Source of the DNA: Pannonibacter carbonis
GTDB taxonomy: Bacteria > Pseudomonadota > Alphaproteobacteria > Rhizobiales > Stappiaceae
Assembly: GCF_003012935.1 (NCBI RefSeq)
Contig: NZ_PUDR01000012.1
Location: 1-64,000, forward strand
Length of the DNA stretch: 64,000 nucleotides
Direction of reading: 5' to 3'
The position numbers were made by a program, and so were the translations under genes. Under the pieces are notes generated by a model. The model worked only from the letters and a program-made list of their open reading frames with translations, did no database searches and was not told the DNA's origin. Each line of letters begins with the position of its first letter. The first letter of the stretch is position 1. This document shows positions 47,024-59,137 of this stretch, in pieces.

Positions 47024-48065
47024 ATCTGCGGGATTTGCTGCGGGCCGTGGCGACGCGGGCGAGGGTCAGCAGGGCTTCGGACAGGACCGGCATGCCGATG
47101 CGGTCATTGAGGCGGGCGATGCGCATGGCGTCGTACAGCCGGTCCATCGCCTTCTCCAGGTCCTGGGAGTTCCAGATCGACAGCTGCCGGGTGAGGGCAG
47201 GCTTGCGCTTGAAGAACACCGGCGGCTTCACCGTTTCGATGACCTGTGCGGCCGGAGTGCCGCTGTCGACGTCGGCGCGCAGGCGATGCAGCCACTGGAA
47301 ATGCGCGAGGGTCTGACCGGCGATCACGGAGGCGTTGCTGCCTGCTGCATCCAGGCGTTCAAGCCCGTGGTCGAGGGCGGGCAAGTCGCCACCGGCTGCC
47401 GCGTCGATCAGCTCGGACAGTTCGAAGGCCGAAGCATCGCCGATGATCGCCTCGATGTCGTCCGTGTCGATGCGGCCCTTGCCGTGGGCATAGAGGCAGA
47501 GCTTGCGCAGCTCGCCACGGCTGGCCATCCGGTCGGCACCCAGAAGGCCGTGCAGGCTCGCGCGGGCTTCCCGGGTAATGGTGAGCCCGGCCGCCCGTGT
47601 TTCCTCGTCTATGAGCGTTTCCAGGTCCCTGGCTGTGTCCGCATAGCAGGGAACGGCGACGGCACGCTTGTCGTTCTCGAACAGCTTGCGCAGGCCGGTG
47701 CTCTTCTTCAGGTCGCCGGCCTCGATCACCACTACGGCGGGGCAGTCGAGCAGGTTGACCACGGGGGTGACGGCAGGCAGCAGGTTGCGGCCTCCGGCAT
47801 CCTTGACCCAGATGGTGCGGCGGCCGCCGAACAGGGGAATGGTGAGGGCCTCGTCGATCAGCCGATTCGGATCTGAAACGAGATCGCCGGCATCGAGCTT
47901 GGCCTGGCTGAAGGGGTCGTCGTTGCCGGCGCTGTAGGCGGCAACGAGGGCCTGTGCCCGTTCGGACACAAGCCCCGTGTCGGGTCCGTAGACCAGGATC
48001 GCGTGGACATTCGCCGGCGGCTTGGCGACAAAACGATCAATGTCGCCGGCTTTCAGCGCGACCAC
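47022..48065 (-). CDS. holA: DNA polymerase III delta subunit
   Basis: HolA opens the beta sliding clamp in the clamp loader. The 347-aa protein has the AAA+-like fold with VYGPDTGLVSERAQALV near the N-terminus, LDCPAVVVIEAGDLKKSTGLRKLFE, and the SELIDAAAGGDLPALDHGL helices of the C-terminal collar. The P-loop is degenerate, normal for delta. It ends the leuS-lptE-holA unit. Confidence 0.95.
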   Translation of the reverse strand: MVALKAGDIDRFVAKPPANVHAILVYGPDTGLVSERAQALVAAYSAGNDDPFSQAKLDAGDLVSDPNRLIDEALTIPLFGGRRTIWVKDAGGRNLLPAVTPVVNLLDCPAVVVIEAGDLKKSTGLRKLFENDKRAVAVPCYADTARDLETLIDEETRAAGLTITREARASLHGLLGADRMASRGELRKLCLYAHGKGRIDTDDIEAIIGDASAFELSELIDAAAGGDLPALDHGLERLDAAGSNASVIAGQTLAHFQWLHRLRADVDSGTPAAQVIETVKPPVFFKRKPALTRQLSIWNSQDLEKAMDRLYDAMRIARLNDRIGMPVLSEALLTLARVATARSKSRR

Positions 48066-48074
48066 GGGATCACC

Positions 48075-48650
48075 TCACTTGCGAGTGGCAAAGTAACCGG
48101 CGATGCGCGCCTGGACGTCCTGCGCCACCACCTTCGCCGCCCGCTCTTCCGCATCACGGCGGGCGCGCAGGTTGGCGAAGCGCTGGCTGGAGAAGTCGTA
48201 GGAGGCGGTTGCGAAGGACTTGCCGGTCATCAGGGTGCGATTGTCCGCAGCGTCGGAGAGGACGAAGGTGACATTCATGGTGGTCGAATAGGCAGATGGT
48301 ACGTCAGCCAGACGCTCCACGCCGACTTCCGACACGCCGATGTTCATCACCATGCGCAAGCGATACTTCTTGGCTGGCGGGTAGGTGCCACGCTCGAAGC
48401 CGAACGTCAGCTCATTGTAGAGGACGCGGCGCGCGTCCGAGAGACGCATCTCGTTGACCGTATCGATCTTCTCGATCTCGATCGCCGCCAGTTCCCCCTG
48501 CACCGTTTCTCCGGCTGCACCGGCCGTTGTCGGAAGCTGGCCATAGAGTGGCCGCACCTGGCAGCCGGCCAGCAGCAATCCGCTGGCCAGAACAAGGGCA
48601 ACTCCGACGGAAGTACGGCGCCCGCGCGCCCAAGCGTCAGCCAACGACAT
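48075..48650 (-). CDS. lptE: LPS assembly lipoprotein LptE
   Basis: LptE is the outer-membrane lipoprotein that plugs the LptD barrel and delivers LPS to the surface. The 191-aa protein has a basic N-terminus, hydrophobic stretch [16 protein letters not shown] and lipobox Cys at about residue 30, followed by QVRPLYG, typical of alphaproteobacterial LptE. It overlaps the end of leuS by 14 bases and precedes holA by nine, so the three genes are one unit. Confidence 0.93.
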   Translation of the reverse strand: MSLADAWARGRRTSVGVALVLASGLLLAGCQVRPLYGQLPTTAGAAGETVQGELAAIEIEKIDTVNEMRLSDARRVLYNELTFGFERGTYPPAKKYRLRMVMNIGVSEVGVERLADVPSAYSTTMNVTFVLSDAADNRTLMTGKSFATASYDFSSQRFANLRARRDAEERAAKVVAQDVQARIAGYFATRK

Positions 48651-51261
48651 TCACGATCCTCTGCGGCACCACGATGATCTTGCGCGGAGCGCGGCCTTCC
48701 AGCGCCCGCTGGACGAACTCCTGTGCCACTGTGGCTGCTTCGACGTCCGCCGTCGAGGCGTCCCGTGCAACAGTGATCTCGCCCTTCTTCTTGCCGTTCA
48801 CCTGCACCGGCAGGACAATGCTGTCCTCGACAAGCAGGCTTTCGTCCAGAGCAGGCCAACTGGCCTCGGCGACGAGGCCGGAGTGGCCCAGCTCGGTCCA
48901 GCATTCTTCGGCAAGATGCGGCATCATTGGTGCCATCATCATGACAAGATAGTCGCAGGCCTCACGGGCAGCCCAGGCGGTGTCGGCATCACCCAGGCCG
49001 TTGTGCACGGTCTTGCCGATCTGGTTCACCAGTTCGTAGATGCGGGCAACGGCGCGGTTGAAGCCGAGGCCTTCGATGTCGCGCGACACGGCCGCCAGCG
49101 TCTTGTGGGTGGCACGGCGCAGCTCCAGCGCGGCATCGCCCATCTGCGGGGCCTCGGTGCTGCGCTTCGGCGTGGCGGCAACTTCGCCGACCAGACGCCA
49201 GACGCGCTGCACGAAGCGCCAGGAGCCCTGAACGCCTTCCTCGGTCCAGATGACATCACGCTCCGGCGGGCTGTCCGACAGCACGAACCAGCGCGCGGTG
49301 TCGGCGCCATAGGTCTCGATGATGTCCGTCGGGTCGACCGTGTTCTTCTTCGACTTCGACATCTTCTCGATAGAGCCGATGGTCACCGGTGCGCCGGTGG
49401 CTACCTCGATGGCCGAGCGGGTGTCGCCTTCGATGAACTGGATCTCGGTCGGGCTGAGCCACTTGCCTTCCGTGCTCTTGTAGGTCTCGTGCGTGACCAT
49501 GCCTTGGGTGAAGAGGCCCTTGAACGGCTCCTTCAGGTTCAGCGCGCCGACTTTCTGCATCGCGCGGGTGAAGAAGCGCGAATAAAGCAGGTGCAGGATC
49601 GCATGCTCGATGCCGCCGATATACTGGTCGACAGCCAGCCAGCCATTGGCCGCGGCCGGTTCCGTCGGCTGGTCGGCATGCGGCGCGGTGAAGCGGGCGA
49701 AATACCAGGAACTGTCCACGAAGGTGTCCATGGTGTCTGTTTCACGGCGCGCCGGCTTGCCGCATTTCGGGCAGGCGCAATGGCGCCAGGTGGCGTGCCG
49801 GTCGAGCGGGTTGCCCGGTTTGTCGAAATTGATGTCGTCCGGCAACTTGACCGGCAGGTTCTCGTCCTTTTCCGGAACCACGCCGCAGTCGTCGCAGTGG
49901 ATGACCGGGATCGGGCAGCCCCAGTAGCGCTGGCGCGAAATGCCCCAGTCACGCAGGCGGTAATTCACCTGGCGCGAAGCCTGGGCCGATCCGTCGATGA
50001 TCACGGCTTCGAGCTTCTTTGCCACGGTTTCCTTGGCCTCAGCGATGCTGAGTCCGTCGAGGAAGCCTGAATTGAAGATCGTGCCGTCATCCGTGTAGGC
50101 GATATCGGCCACGTCGAAGGTCGCGGCATCCGCATCCTTCGGCAGCACGACGGGCTTGACCGGCAGGCCGTACTTGCGGGCGAAATCGAGGTCGCGCTGG
50201 TCATGCGCCGGGCAGGCGAAGATCGCGCCGGTGCCGTAATCCATGAGGATGAAGTTGGCGACATAGACCGGCAGCTCGATGGAAGCATCCAGCGGATGCT
50301 TCACGCGCAGGCCTGTGTCCATGCCCTTCTTCTCGGCCGTCTCGATGGCTTCGGCCGAGGTGCCGATGCGGCGGCAGTCCTCGATGAAGACGGCCAGATC
50401 CGGATTGCTCTCGGCGAGCTTCACCGAGATCGGGTGATCCGGCGACAGGCCCATGAACGAGGCACCGAACAGCGTGTCGGGGCGGGTGGTGAAGATCTCG
50501 AGGGTCTTGTCGCCCGTCGGGGCCGGAGCGGTGAACTCGAAACGGACGCGCAGGCCTTCAGACTTGCCGATCCAGTTCTTCTGCATCAGTCGGACCTTTT
50601 CCGGCCAGCGGTCGAGCGTGTCGATCGCTTCCAGAAGATCCTCGGAATAGTCGGTGATCTTGAAGAACCACTGGGTCAGCTCGCGCTGCTCGACGAGCGC
50701 GCCGGAGCGCCAGCCGCGGCCATCAATGACCTGCTCGTTGGCCAGCACGGTCATGTCGACCGGGTCCCAGTTGACCTTGGACTTCTTGCGGTAGACGAGG
50801 CCGGCTTCCAGGAACTTCAGGAACAGGCGCTGCTGCTGGGTGTAGTACTCCACGTCGCAGGTCGCGAACTCGCGGCTCCAGTCCAGCGACAGGCCCATGA
50901 TCTTGAGCTGGCCGCGCATGAAGGCGATGTTCTCGTAGGTCCAGTCCTTCGGATGGACATTGTTCTGCATGGCCGCGTTTTCGGCCGGCATGCCAAAGGC
51001 ATCCCACCCCATCGGATGCAGGACGTTGAAGCCCCTGGCGCGCTTGTAGCGGGCCACGACATCGCCCATGGCGTAGTTTCGCACATGGCCCATGTGAATG
51101 CGGCCGGACGGGTAGGGGAACATCTCCAGCACGTAGTATTTCTCGCGCGGATCCTCGTTGGACGTCTTGAACACGTCCTTCTCGTCCCAGACCTTCTGCC
51201 AGCGCGCTTCGACGTCGCGCGCGTTGTAGCGTTCCCGTTCCGTAACCATCAAATTCGCCAT
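48637..51261 (-). CDS. leuS: Leucyl-tRNA synthetase
   Basis: LeuRS charges tRNA-Leu and edits mischarged norvaline or isoleucine. The 874-aa class Ia enzyme shows HIGH-like [20 protein letters not shown], the CP1 editing site [12 protein letters not shown], CPxxC zinc-like cysteines in the [14 protein letters not shown] region, and [15 protein letters not shown] 51261 ([16 protein letters not shown]) is chosen; ATG 51249 is possible. The frame extends further upstream to 51342 without similarity. Confidence 0.97.
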   Translation of the reverse strand: MANLMVTERERYNARDVEARWQKVWDEKDVFKTSNEDPREKYYVLEMFPYPSGRIHMGHVRNYAMGDVVARYKRARGFNVLHPMGWDAFGMPAENAAMQNNVHPKDWTYENIAFMRGQLKIMGLSLDWSREFATCDVEYYTQQQRLFLKFLEAGLVYRKKSKVNWDPVDMTVLANEQVIDGRGWRSGALVEQRELTQWFFKITDYSEDLLEAIDTLDRWPEKVRLMQKNWIGKSEGLRVRFEFTAPAPTGDKTLEIFTTRPDTLFGASFMGLSPDHPISVKLAESNPDLAVFIEDCRRIGTSAEAIETAEKKGMDTGLRVKHPLDASIELPVYVANFILMDYGTGAIFACPAHDQRDLDFARKYGLPVKPVVLPKDADAATFDVADIAYTDDGTIFNSGFLDGLSIAEAKETVAKKLEAVIIDGSAQASRQVNYRLRDWGISRQRYWGCPIPVIHCDDCGVVPEKDENLPVKLPDDINFDKPGNPLDRHATWRHCACPKCGKPARRETDTMDTFVDSSWYFARFTAPHADQPTEPAAANGWLAVDQYIGGIEHAILHLLYSRFFTRAMQKVGALNLKEPFKGLFTQGMVTHETYKSTEGKWLSPTEIQFIEGDTRSAIEVATGAPVTIGSIEKMSKSKKNTVDPTDIIETYGADTARWFVLSDSPPERDVIWTEEGVQGSWRFVQRVWRLVGEVAATPKRSTEAPQMGDAALELRRATHKTLAAVSRDIEGLGFNRAVARIYELVNQIGKTVHNGLGDADTAWAAREACDYLVMMMAPMMPHLAEECWTELGHSGLVAEASWPALDESLLVEDSIVLPVQVNGKKKGEITVARDASTADVEAATVAQEFVQRALEGRAPRKIIVVPQRIVNVVG

Positions 51262-51486
51262 TTCACTGGCGCCCGCGAACCGGGCGCACATCAAACAAAC
51301 ACCTGCCGGACTGTCACCAGAATTTCCCGCAAGGGTCAACATGATTGGCTGAAATTGCGGCGCTTTTCGCGCCCGTCTGCCTCGGGGCGGCTGGGCCAGG
51401 AGATGCTTTCACTTGAACCGGACCAGCTTGCCGCCGTATCAGAGCGGTCAGGGACCGTTACGGTCCGCTTTCGCCGGAGTATCCTC

Positions 51487-52155
51487 ATGGCCGCTACCGC
51501 CATCGACCGACTTGCCACCGTCCAGTCCGACATTCGCGCGGCGGAGGCGGAACACAACCGCAGCGCCGGCTCCGTGACCCTGGTCGCGGTCTCCAAGACC
51601 TTTGAAGCGGAAGAGATCCGCCCGGTGCTGGAGGCCGGGCAGCGCGTGTTCGGCGAAAACCGCGTTCAGGAAGCCATGGGTAAATGGCCTCAGCTGCGAA
51701 CCGAGTTCAGCGATATCCAATTGCATCTCATCGGACCGCTGCAGTCGAACAAGGCAAAGGAGGCGGTTGCGACCTTTGATGTCATTCACACCATCGACCG
51801 GGAAAAGATCGCCCGGGCGCTGAAGGCCGAGATGCTGGCGCAAGGCCGCGATCTGCCGTGCTTCATCCAGGTGAACACCGGCGAGGAACCGCAGAAGGCT
51901 GGCATCGCACCGAAAGAGGCCGATGCCTTCATTCGCCTGTGCCGCGAGGATATCGGCCTTAACGTGATTGGCCTCATGTGCATTCCGCCCGTGGAGGAAG
52001 CCCCGGGCCCGCATTTCGCCTTGCTTGAGAAGATTGCCGCTCGCAATGGCCTGACGCAACTGTCCATGGGCATGTCGTCCGACTATGAGACGGCTGTTTC
52101 CTTCGGGGCGACCCATGTGCGGGTCGGTTCGGCGATTTTCGGCGGGCGTGGTTGA
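51487..52155 (+). CDS. yggS: PLP homeostasis protein YggS (PLPBP)
   Basis: YggS/PLPBP is a fold-III PLP protein that buffers free pyridoxal phosphate; it has no known catalysis. The 222-aa protein has the PLP lysine in TLVAVSKTFEAEEI, then GENRVQEAMGKW, LHLIGPLQSNK, IQVNTGEEPQKAG, GLMCIPP and LSMGMSSDYETAVSFGATHVRVGSAIFG, all family signatures. The open frame far upstream overlaps leuS and is not used. Confidence 0.96.
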   Translation: MAATAIDRLATVQSDIRAAEAEHNRSAGSVTLVAVSKTFEAEEIRPVLEAGQRVFGENRVQEAMGKWPQLRTEFSDIQLHLIGPLQSNKAKEAVATFDVIHTIDREKIARALKAEMLAQGRDLPCFIQVNTGEEPQKAGIAPKEADAFIRLCREDIGLNVIGLMCIPPVEEAPGPHFALLEKIAARNGLTQLSMGMSSDYETAVSFGATHVRVGSAIFGGRG

Positions 52156-52180
52156 GCCGCATGCGGAGAGGGCAGTTATC

Positions 52181-52579
52181 ATGATGTTTGACGGCATCAA
52201 TCTTGTCGGCGTTGCCGCTGCAGCTGTGGCCAGTTTCGCATTTGGCGCGCTGTGGTATGGCCTGCTTGGCCGGGTGTGGCAGCGCGCCGCCGGGCTTTCC
52301 GCTGATCAGGCGCGCCCGACCGCGATCACCATGCTGGTGACCTTTGTCGCTGAACTGCTGATGGCCTTCATCTTTGCCGGCGTCATCTATCATGCAGGTG
52401 GTCTCAGCGTGAACAGCGGCCTGATTTCGGCCGGCATGATCTGGACCGGCTTTTTCCTTACATCGCTGGTTGTGTCGCATCGGCATCAAAAGACTAGCCC
52501 GCTTCTCCTTCTGGTCGATGGGGGCCACTGGCTGGGTGTTCTCTTGATCCAGGGTGTCGTGATCGGACTTGTCGGGTGA
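52181..52579 (+). CDS. DUF1761 membrane protein
   Basis: The 132-aa protein follows yggS by 25 bp with GGAGAGGG upstream. Four hydrophobic segments (INLVGVAAAAVASFAFGALWYGLL; AITMLVTFVAELLMAFIFAGVIY; LISAGMIWTGFFLTSLVV; GHWLGVLLIQGVVIGLV) and the GALWYGLLGRVW motif mark DUF1761. The role is unknown. Confidence 0.88.
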   Translation: MMFDGINLVGVAAAAVASFAFGALWYGLLGRVWQRAAGLSADQARPTAITMLVTFVAELLMAFIFAGVIYHAGGLSVNSGLISAGMIWTGFFLTSLVVSHRHQKTSPLLLLVDGGHWLGVLLIQGVVIGLVG

Positions 52580-52709
52580 CCTAAGCACCGAATCTGTCTA
52601 CGAGAGTTCGACTTATCCCTAATGGACGTACACTGTTTCGCTCAGCATAATGCCGCCGAAACGGAGGTGTCCTTAGGGCAACCAGCCGGAAGTCTGTAGG
52701 GAGGATGGC

Positions 52710-54647
<1,938 letters not shown>

Positions 54648-54673
54648 GCCGTTTAGGACTTCTGGAAATCAAA

Positions 54674-54699
54674 AAGGGCCCGCTGGATGGCGGGCCCTT
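54674..54699 (+). terminator. Hairpin terminator after acs
   Basis: Perfect ten-base stem AAGGGCCCGC (54674-54683) / GCGGGCCCTT (54690-54699), six-base loop, weak U tail. Confidence 0.7.
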
Positions 54700-54721
54700 G
54701 GACTGCTGACAAGCCCTCTAT

Positions 54722-54851
54722 CGTCTTCCCGGGCGCAGCGGAGCGGAGACCCGGGACCGGAGAGTCAAGGCCTCTCCTAGGATAACTCATTGAAAGATAG
54801 AGGCCCTGGCTCTCCGGTCGCGGCTCGGCGCTTCGCTTGGCCGGGATGACG
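54722..54851. repeat. Inverted pair of dispersed repeats
   Basis: Copy A at 54722-54764 begins CGTCTTCCCGGGCGCAGC and ends CGGGACCGGAGAG. The reverse complement of copy B (54810-54851) begins CGTCATCCCGGCCAAGCG and ends CGCGACCGGAGAG. Together they form a long imperfect palindrome around an AT-rich 45-bp spacer, and match the unit at 32523. Confidence 0.7.
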
Positions 54852-54882
54852 ACGCTGAGGTCGAGATTTGTCATCAAGCTCG

Positions 54883-54906
54883 GGCCCGCCGGATGGCGGG
54901 CCTTTT
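54883..54906. terminator. Rho-independent terminator
   Basis: Eight-base perfect stem GGCCCGCC (54883-54890) / GGCGGGCC (54895-54902), loop GGAT, then TTTT. It sits at the 3' end of the VWA gene and could serve either strand. Confidence 0.7.
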
Positions 54907-54937
54907 CATTGTGGTTTTCGACACCGCTTGGCCAAGG

Positions 54938-56374
54938 TCACTTTGACAGGTAGATCGACTGGATCTGGTTGGCGATCTTCTGGAACGCACCGATCAGGGC
55001 CTGGCTGTTGGTGGCCTTCAAATAGTTTCCCGGAGAGCTTGCACAATACGCCATCAGCTTTTCGGCATGTGCGGTTGACCCGACACCCGAAGTAAACAAG
55101 ACGGTGTAGATTTCGATGTTCTTCGCCTTCATTTCGTCGCAGAGTTTCCGGGCACGAACAGATGGTTGGTCGTCGTAATTACCGTTCGTATAGTACTGCC
55201 CCAGCCAGTAATTTTTTGTACCGGCATCGCATCCTTTGGTTTTTGCATCTGGAAGCCAGTAGTATCCACGTGGATGATTGCTCTGTCCAGTGTAAGTTCC
55301 GTTTCTGGAGTTGTATCCGCCACGCGTGCGGCATGTTGCCTGGTCCAACGCGGTGAAATCATAAAAGTCGTTGAAGTCACCATCCGTCATGATGAGGGCA
55401 ATTTTCTTCATCTTGGCCTTGCCATAGGCGACGGGGCGTGAAGCTGAAGGCCACAGATTGTTCCAGTTTGGCGACAGCGTGTACCAGCCCCAGGCTATAC
55501 CCATCTGGCCGCCAGTACCTCCGCCGTCGCGGAGCCCGTTGATCGCCGTCGTCAGGGTCGAGTTTTTTGCAGTCAGGGGAATGAGCGTGGAGGTTGCCGG
55601 GCAGGCGATAGAGCCACCGCCAAAGAAGTCTGATGAATTGCCTGCGTAATTGTAGGTGGCGTCTGTGAATTTTTGCGGACCTGATCTTTCAGTGACGCAA
55701 TTGCCGCCAGATGTCGCCCCATTCGTGACGGTGTTCGCATAGGTCCCGAGATTGACGCCCTGACTATAAGGGATCAGGGATATCTTGACTTTCGACTCGT
55801 CTTCTTTCGTGGTCGGCGGGATCAGAATATTGGTGATCGCAAGAGCCGCCGTGCGCAAGGACGCCATCTGGGCGTTCATCGACCCTGTCACGTCGAGAAC
55901 CATGGCCAGTTCGACATCGAACAGGGAGTAGGTCGATTGGGCCTCGACCGAAACCGGAATGTCTTTGGGACCGACGCCCCCCATGAAGATGAAGCTGGTC
56001 GGCACATTGGCCGTGGCAGTCGCCGAGACGATCCCCTGCTCAGGATTGATGCTGTAGATGATCGGGCTCATGCTGATGCCGGTCAGCCCGGCCGAGGCGA
56101 GGTTGGCCTCGAAGGTCTTGTTGATGGCGGTCGCAACCTCCGCGTCGGTCATCAGCTTGACCGACAGCTCGCGGGCAACGGTCAGCACCGCTGAGTCCAG
56201 GGCATTGGCGATGGTGGAGCGGGCCATCACGGCGCGGCCATAGTCGACCCCGGCGCCACCGATGACGATCATCAGCAGGATTAGCAAGGCGAACAGGGGC
56301 ATGATTGACGCGCGCGTTTCGCTGCGGAACAAGCGCAGCTTCTTGGTCAATCGCATCAGGGACGCGGAACGCAT
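54938..56374 (-). CDS. TadG-like pilus-associated VWA protein
   Basis: From ATG 56374 (GGAGAG upstream) it is 478 aa. A prepilin-like N-terminus SETRASIMPLFALLILLMIVIGGAGVDYGRAV places one transmembrane helix at about residues 25-45, the TadE/TadG pattern. The VWA domain starts ELAMVLDVTGSMNAQM, with MIDAS residues D-x-T-x-S, and continues past KIALIMTDGDFNDFY. A Cys- and Tyr/Gly-rich insert at about 355-420 is unusual. No other tad gene lies nearby. TadG proteins act at the cell surface in Flp pilus assembly; this may be an orphan with a separate adhesion role. Confidence 0.85.
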   Translation of the reverse strand: MRSASLMRLTKKLRLFRSETRASIMPLFALLILLMIVIGGAGVDYGRAVMARSTIANALDSAVLTVARELSVKLMTDAEVATAINKTFEANLASAGLTGISMSPIIYSINPEQGIVSATATANVPTSFIFMGGVGPKDIPVSVEAQSTYSLFDVELAMVLDVTGSMNAQMASLRTAALAITNILIPPTTKEDESKVKISLIPYSQGVNLGTYANTVTNGATSGGNCVTERSGPQKFTDATYNYAGNSSDFFGGGSIACPATSTLIPLTAKNSTLTTAINGLRDGGGTGGQMGIAWGWYTLSPNWNNLWPSASRPVAYGKAKMKKIALIMTDGDFNDFYDFTALDQATCRTRGGYNSRNGTYTGQSNHPRGYYWLPDAKTKGCDAGTKNYWLGQYYTNGNYDDQPSVRARKLCDEMKAKNIEIYTVLFTSGVGSTAHAEKLMAYCASSPGNYLKATNSQALIGAFQKIANQIQSIYLSK

Positions 56375-56516
56375 GACATCTCTCCAGATTAGTTTCTGGC
56401 TGAGATATTCAGCGAATTGTCTTCTCAATCACTAAAATTCGAGACAAATCGCTGCGTCATCTTCTGCGTTGGTTGACGCCGGCTTAAGCCTTGGAACGAA
56501 AACCACTTAACTCCTG

Positions 56517-57074
56517 TTAAGGTTCCAGCTCCGTGTCCCAGTACAGGAAATCCAGCCAGCTGTCGTGCAGGTAATTGGGCGGAAAGCCGCGACCGTTGTT
56601 GTGCAGGTCCTGGATGGTTGGCTGGAATGGCATATGCATCGGCCACATGTCGAGCTGCTCGCAGCTCTTGTTCGACTTGCGCAGATTGCAGGGGGAACAG
56701 GCGGTGATGACATTCTGCCAGGTGGTCTGGCCACCGCGGGAGCGCGGGATCAGATGATCGAATGTAAGGTCATCCTTCGAACCGCAATACTGGCACTGGA
56801 ACCGGTCGCGCAGGAAAACATTGAAGCGGGTGAAGGCGGGATATCGGGACGGTTTGACGAAGGTCTTGAGCGAAACGACGCTCGGCAGCTGGAACTCGAA
56901 GCTCGGACTTCGAACCGCTGTGTCATACACCGACACGATGTTGACGCGATCGAGAAACACCGCCTTGACCGCGTCCTGCCAGGACCACAGGGACAGCGGA
57001 TAGTAGCTTAAGGGCCTGTAGTCCGCATTCAGCACGAGGGCCGGATGGGCGCCCGAGGGTACGGCTATCGTCAC
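56517..57074 (-). CDS. HNH endonuclease family protein
   Basis: The 185-aa protein opens with [35 protein letters not shown], the conserved beginning of a widespread stand-alone HNH family. The nuclease core is CQYCG...[33 protein letters not shown]. Two CxxC pairs bind zinc, and His in DHL and Asn/His in W-N are catalytic. Proteins of this type are chromosomal and widely conserved, so it is not necessarily a mobile or restriction element. The target is unknown. Confidence 0.93.
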   Translation of the reverse strand: [185 protein letters not shown]

Positions 57075-57421
57075 CTGCGGCTCCTTGCCTTATTCATCCT
57101 TGTCATCACAACTAGGACCGGCACCGGCACCCCGACGCCGGGTACTACCTTAACATGATGCTCATATAGTAGTGCCGAGGTGACAGTCTTGTGAAGCCCG
57201 TAAAATACATGAGGCGGCAGGTAGGGGGAGGCTCGTCCCGTAGCGGAAAACAAGATGTCATATGCTTGAATTCAATGATTAATCCGCGTTGCCGGCGCAG
57301 GGATTGTTGAAACTCGAAGCCGCCTTTTTCCCCCATTTGTCTGTAGCAGCCAGCGGTCAATGGCGGCGCTGTGCCGCAAGGTGTTCGCCTGCTTCGCCGT
57401 TGATGCGTGCCCTCAAACAGA
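57075..57421. other. Gene-free region between HNH gene and leuC
   Basis: About 350 bp, more AT-rich than its neighbours around 57165-57290. I see no open frame with a ribosome site and no RNA-gene structure. It should contain the HNH gene's promoter. Confidence 0.4.
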
Positions 57422-57446
57422 AAACCCCCGGATTTCCCGGGGGTTT
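57422..57446. terminator. Terminator for leuC
   Basis: Ten-base stem AAACCCCCGG (57422-57431) / CCGGGGGTTT (57437-57446), with extra A on the left that becomes the U run of the minus-strand transcript. It lies 29 bp after leuC. Confidence 0.88.
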
Positions 57447-57475
57447 GTTGTCACGCCTGCAATCGGTGTCGCGAA

Positions 57476-58888
57476 TCAGGCCATCTGCCATTCGCGGATG
57501 TCGACGAAATGACCGGCGATAGCGGCCGCGGCGGCCATGGCGGGGGACACGAGGTGCGTGCGCCCCTTGAAACCCTGGCGGCCTTCGAAGTTGCGGTTCG
57601 AGGTGGAGGCGCAACGCTCGCCCGGCTGCAGCTTGTCGGCATTCATGGCCAGGCACATGGAGCAGCCCGGCTCGCGCCATTCAAACCCGGCTGCCTTGAA
57701 GATCTTGTCGAGGCCTTCGGCTTCTGCTTGCTCTTTCACAAGCCCGGAGCCCGGCACGACCATGGCCTTGACGCCATCCTTAACCTTGCCATTGCCGATG
57801 GCAGCAGCGGCGGCGCGCAGGTCCTCGATGCGGCCGTTGGTGCAGGAGCCGATGAACACGACATCAATCGGAATATCGGTGATTTTCGTGCCCGGCGTCA
57901 GGCCCATGTACTCCAGCGCGCGCCACTTGGACTTGCGGGTGTTTTCGTCGGCGATCTCGTCCGGGTTTGGCACGACGCCGGTCACGGACACCACGTCCTC
58001 CGGCGACGAGCCCCAGGTGACGATGGGCGGCAGGTTCGCGGCATCAAGCTTCACCACCTTGTCGAAATGCGCGCCTTCGTCGGTGTGCAGTGTCTTCCAG
58101 TAGGAGATCGCCTGCTCCAGTGCTGCGCCCTTAGGAGCCTTTGGCCGGCCCTGGATATAGGCGAAGGTGGTTTCGTCCGGTGCGATCAGGCCGGCGCGGG
58201 CGCCGCCTTCGATGGACATGTTGCAGACCGTCATGCGGCCTTCCATGGAGAGCGAGCGGATCGCCTCGCCGGCATATTCCATGACGTAACCGGTGCCGCC
58301 GGCGGTGCCAATCTCACCGATGACGGCGAGGATGATGTCCTTGGCGGTGACGCCGGCCGGGATCTTGCCATCCACCTGGATGAGCATGTTCTTGGCCTTC
58401 TTCTGGATCAGCGTCTGGGTGGCCAGAACGTGTTCCACTTCGGACGTGCCTATGCCATGCGCCAGCGCGCCGAATGCGCCATGGGTCGAGGTGTGGCTGT
58501 CACCGCAGACAATGGTCATGCCCGGCAGGGTAAAGCCCTGCTCCGGACCGACGATGTGCACCACGCCCTGGCGATGATCCAGCTCGCTGTAATACTCGAC
58601 GCCAAATTCGGCGGCGTTGTCAGCCAGCGTTTGAACCTGCAGCGCGGATTCAGGATCGTCAATGCCCTGGCTGCGGTCGGTGGTCGGTACGTTGTGGTCG
58701 ACAACGGCCAGTGTCTTTTCCGGCTGACGGACCTTGCGGCCGGTCATGCGCAGGCCTTCGAAGGCCTGCGGGCTGGTGACTTCGTGGACGAGATGGCGGT
58801 CGATGTAGAGCAGGCCCGTGCCGTCTTCCTGCATGTCGACGACGTGATCATCCCAGATCTTGTCGTAAAGGGTCCGCGCTTTCGTCAT
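57476..58888 (-). CDS. leuC: 3-isopropylmalate dehydratase large subunit
   Basis: LeuC with LeuD isomerises 2- to 3-isopropylmalate in leucine synthesis. The 470-aa aconitase-family protein begins at ATG 58888 (AGGAGA upstream) with [12 protein letters not shown]. It shows the 4Fe-4S cysteines in [14 protein letters not shown] and [39 protein letters not shown], and the substrate loop [12 protein letters not shown]. leuD is not in this window. It follows rplS, a common Hyphomicrobiales order. Confidence 0.97.
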   Translation of the reverse strand: MTKARTLYDKIWDDHVVDMQEDGTGLLYIDRHLVHEVTSPQAFEGLRMTGRKVRQPEKTLAVVDHNVPTTDRSQGIDDPESALQVQTLADNAAEFGVEYYSELDHRQGVVHIVGPEQGFTLPGMTIVCGDSHTSTHGAFGALAHGIGTSEVEHVLATQTLIQKKAKNMLIQVDGKIPAGVTAKDIILAVIGEIGTAGGTGYVMEYAGEAIRSLSMEGRMTVCNMSIEGGARAGLIAPDETTFAYIQGRPKAPKGAALEQAISYWKTLHTDEGAHFDKVVKLDAANLPPIVTWGSSPEDVVSVTGVVPNPDEIADENTRKSKWRALEYMGLTPGTKITDIPIDVVFIGSCTNGRIEDLRAAAAAIGNGKVKDGVKAMVVPGSGLVKEQAEAEGLDKIFKAAGFEWREPGCSMCLAMNADKLQPGERCASTSNRNFEGRQGFKGRTHLVSPAMAAAAAIAGHFVDIREWQMA

Positions 58889-59082
58889 GGCTTGTCTCCT
58901 GAAACCTGGCCGGGTCACACTTGTACCGCCAAATGCGGCCGGTGCCCTCGTTCATGCCTCCGGCCGGCAATTTGCCGGCTCGGGTGTTGCCTGATTCAAT
59001 GCCTTGAAGCAGGGGCAAGGGTCAAGCGCGTTCGGCACCGCGAACTCTTGAGCTTTGTTCAACTGACCAGGTTCCGGCGAAC

Positions 59083-59114
59083 AAAAAAGAAAGGCGGCCC
59101 ACTGGACCGCCTTT
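59083..59114 (-). terminator. Terminator after rplS
   Basis: On the minus strand AAAGGCGG / CCGCCTTT (59107-59114 and 59090-59097) is followed by a long U run (AAAAAA on the plus strand at 59083-59088). It ends the ribosomal unit before leuC. Confidence 0.88.
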
Positions 59115-59137
59115 CAAGACCGAACTGGAACCGAAAA

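Noticed and set aside
51262-51486. Possible leucine leader or T-box upstream of leuS
   Set aside because: No tandem Leu codons with a terminator and no T-box pattern; T-boxes are rare in Proteobacteria.
56517-57074. HNH gene as a homing or restriction nuclease
   Set aside because: It matches a widely conserved chromosomal HNH family and has no methyltransferase or intron context.
57075-57421. Small RNA or gene in the AT-richer gap
   Set aside because: No promoter-terminator pair or ribosome site supports one; the only clear hairpin belongs to leuC.
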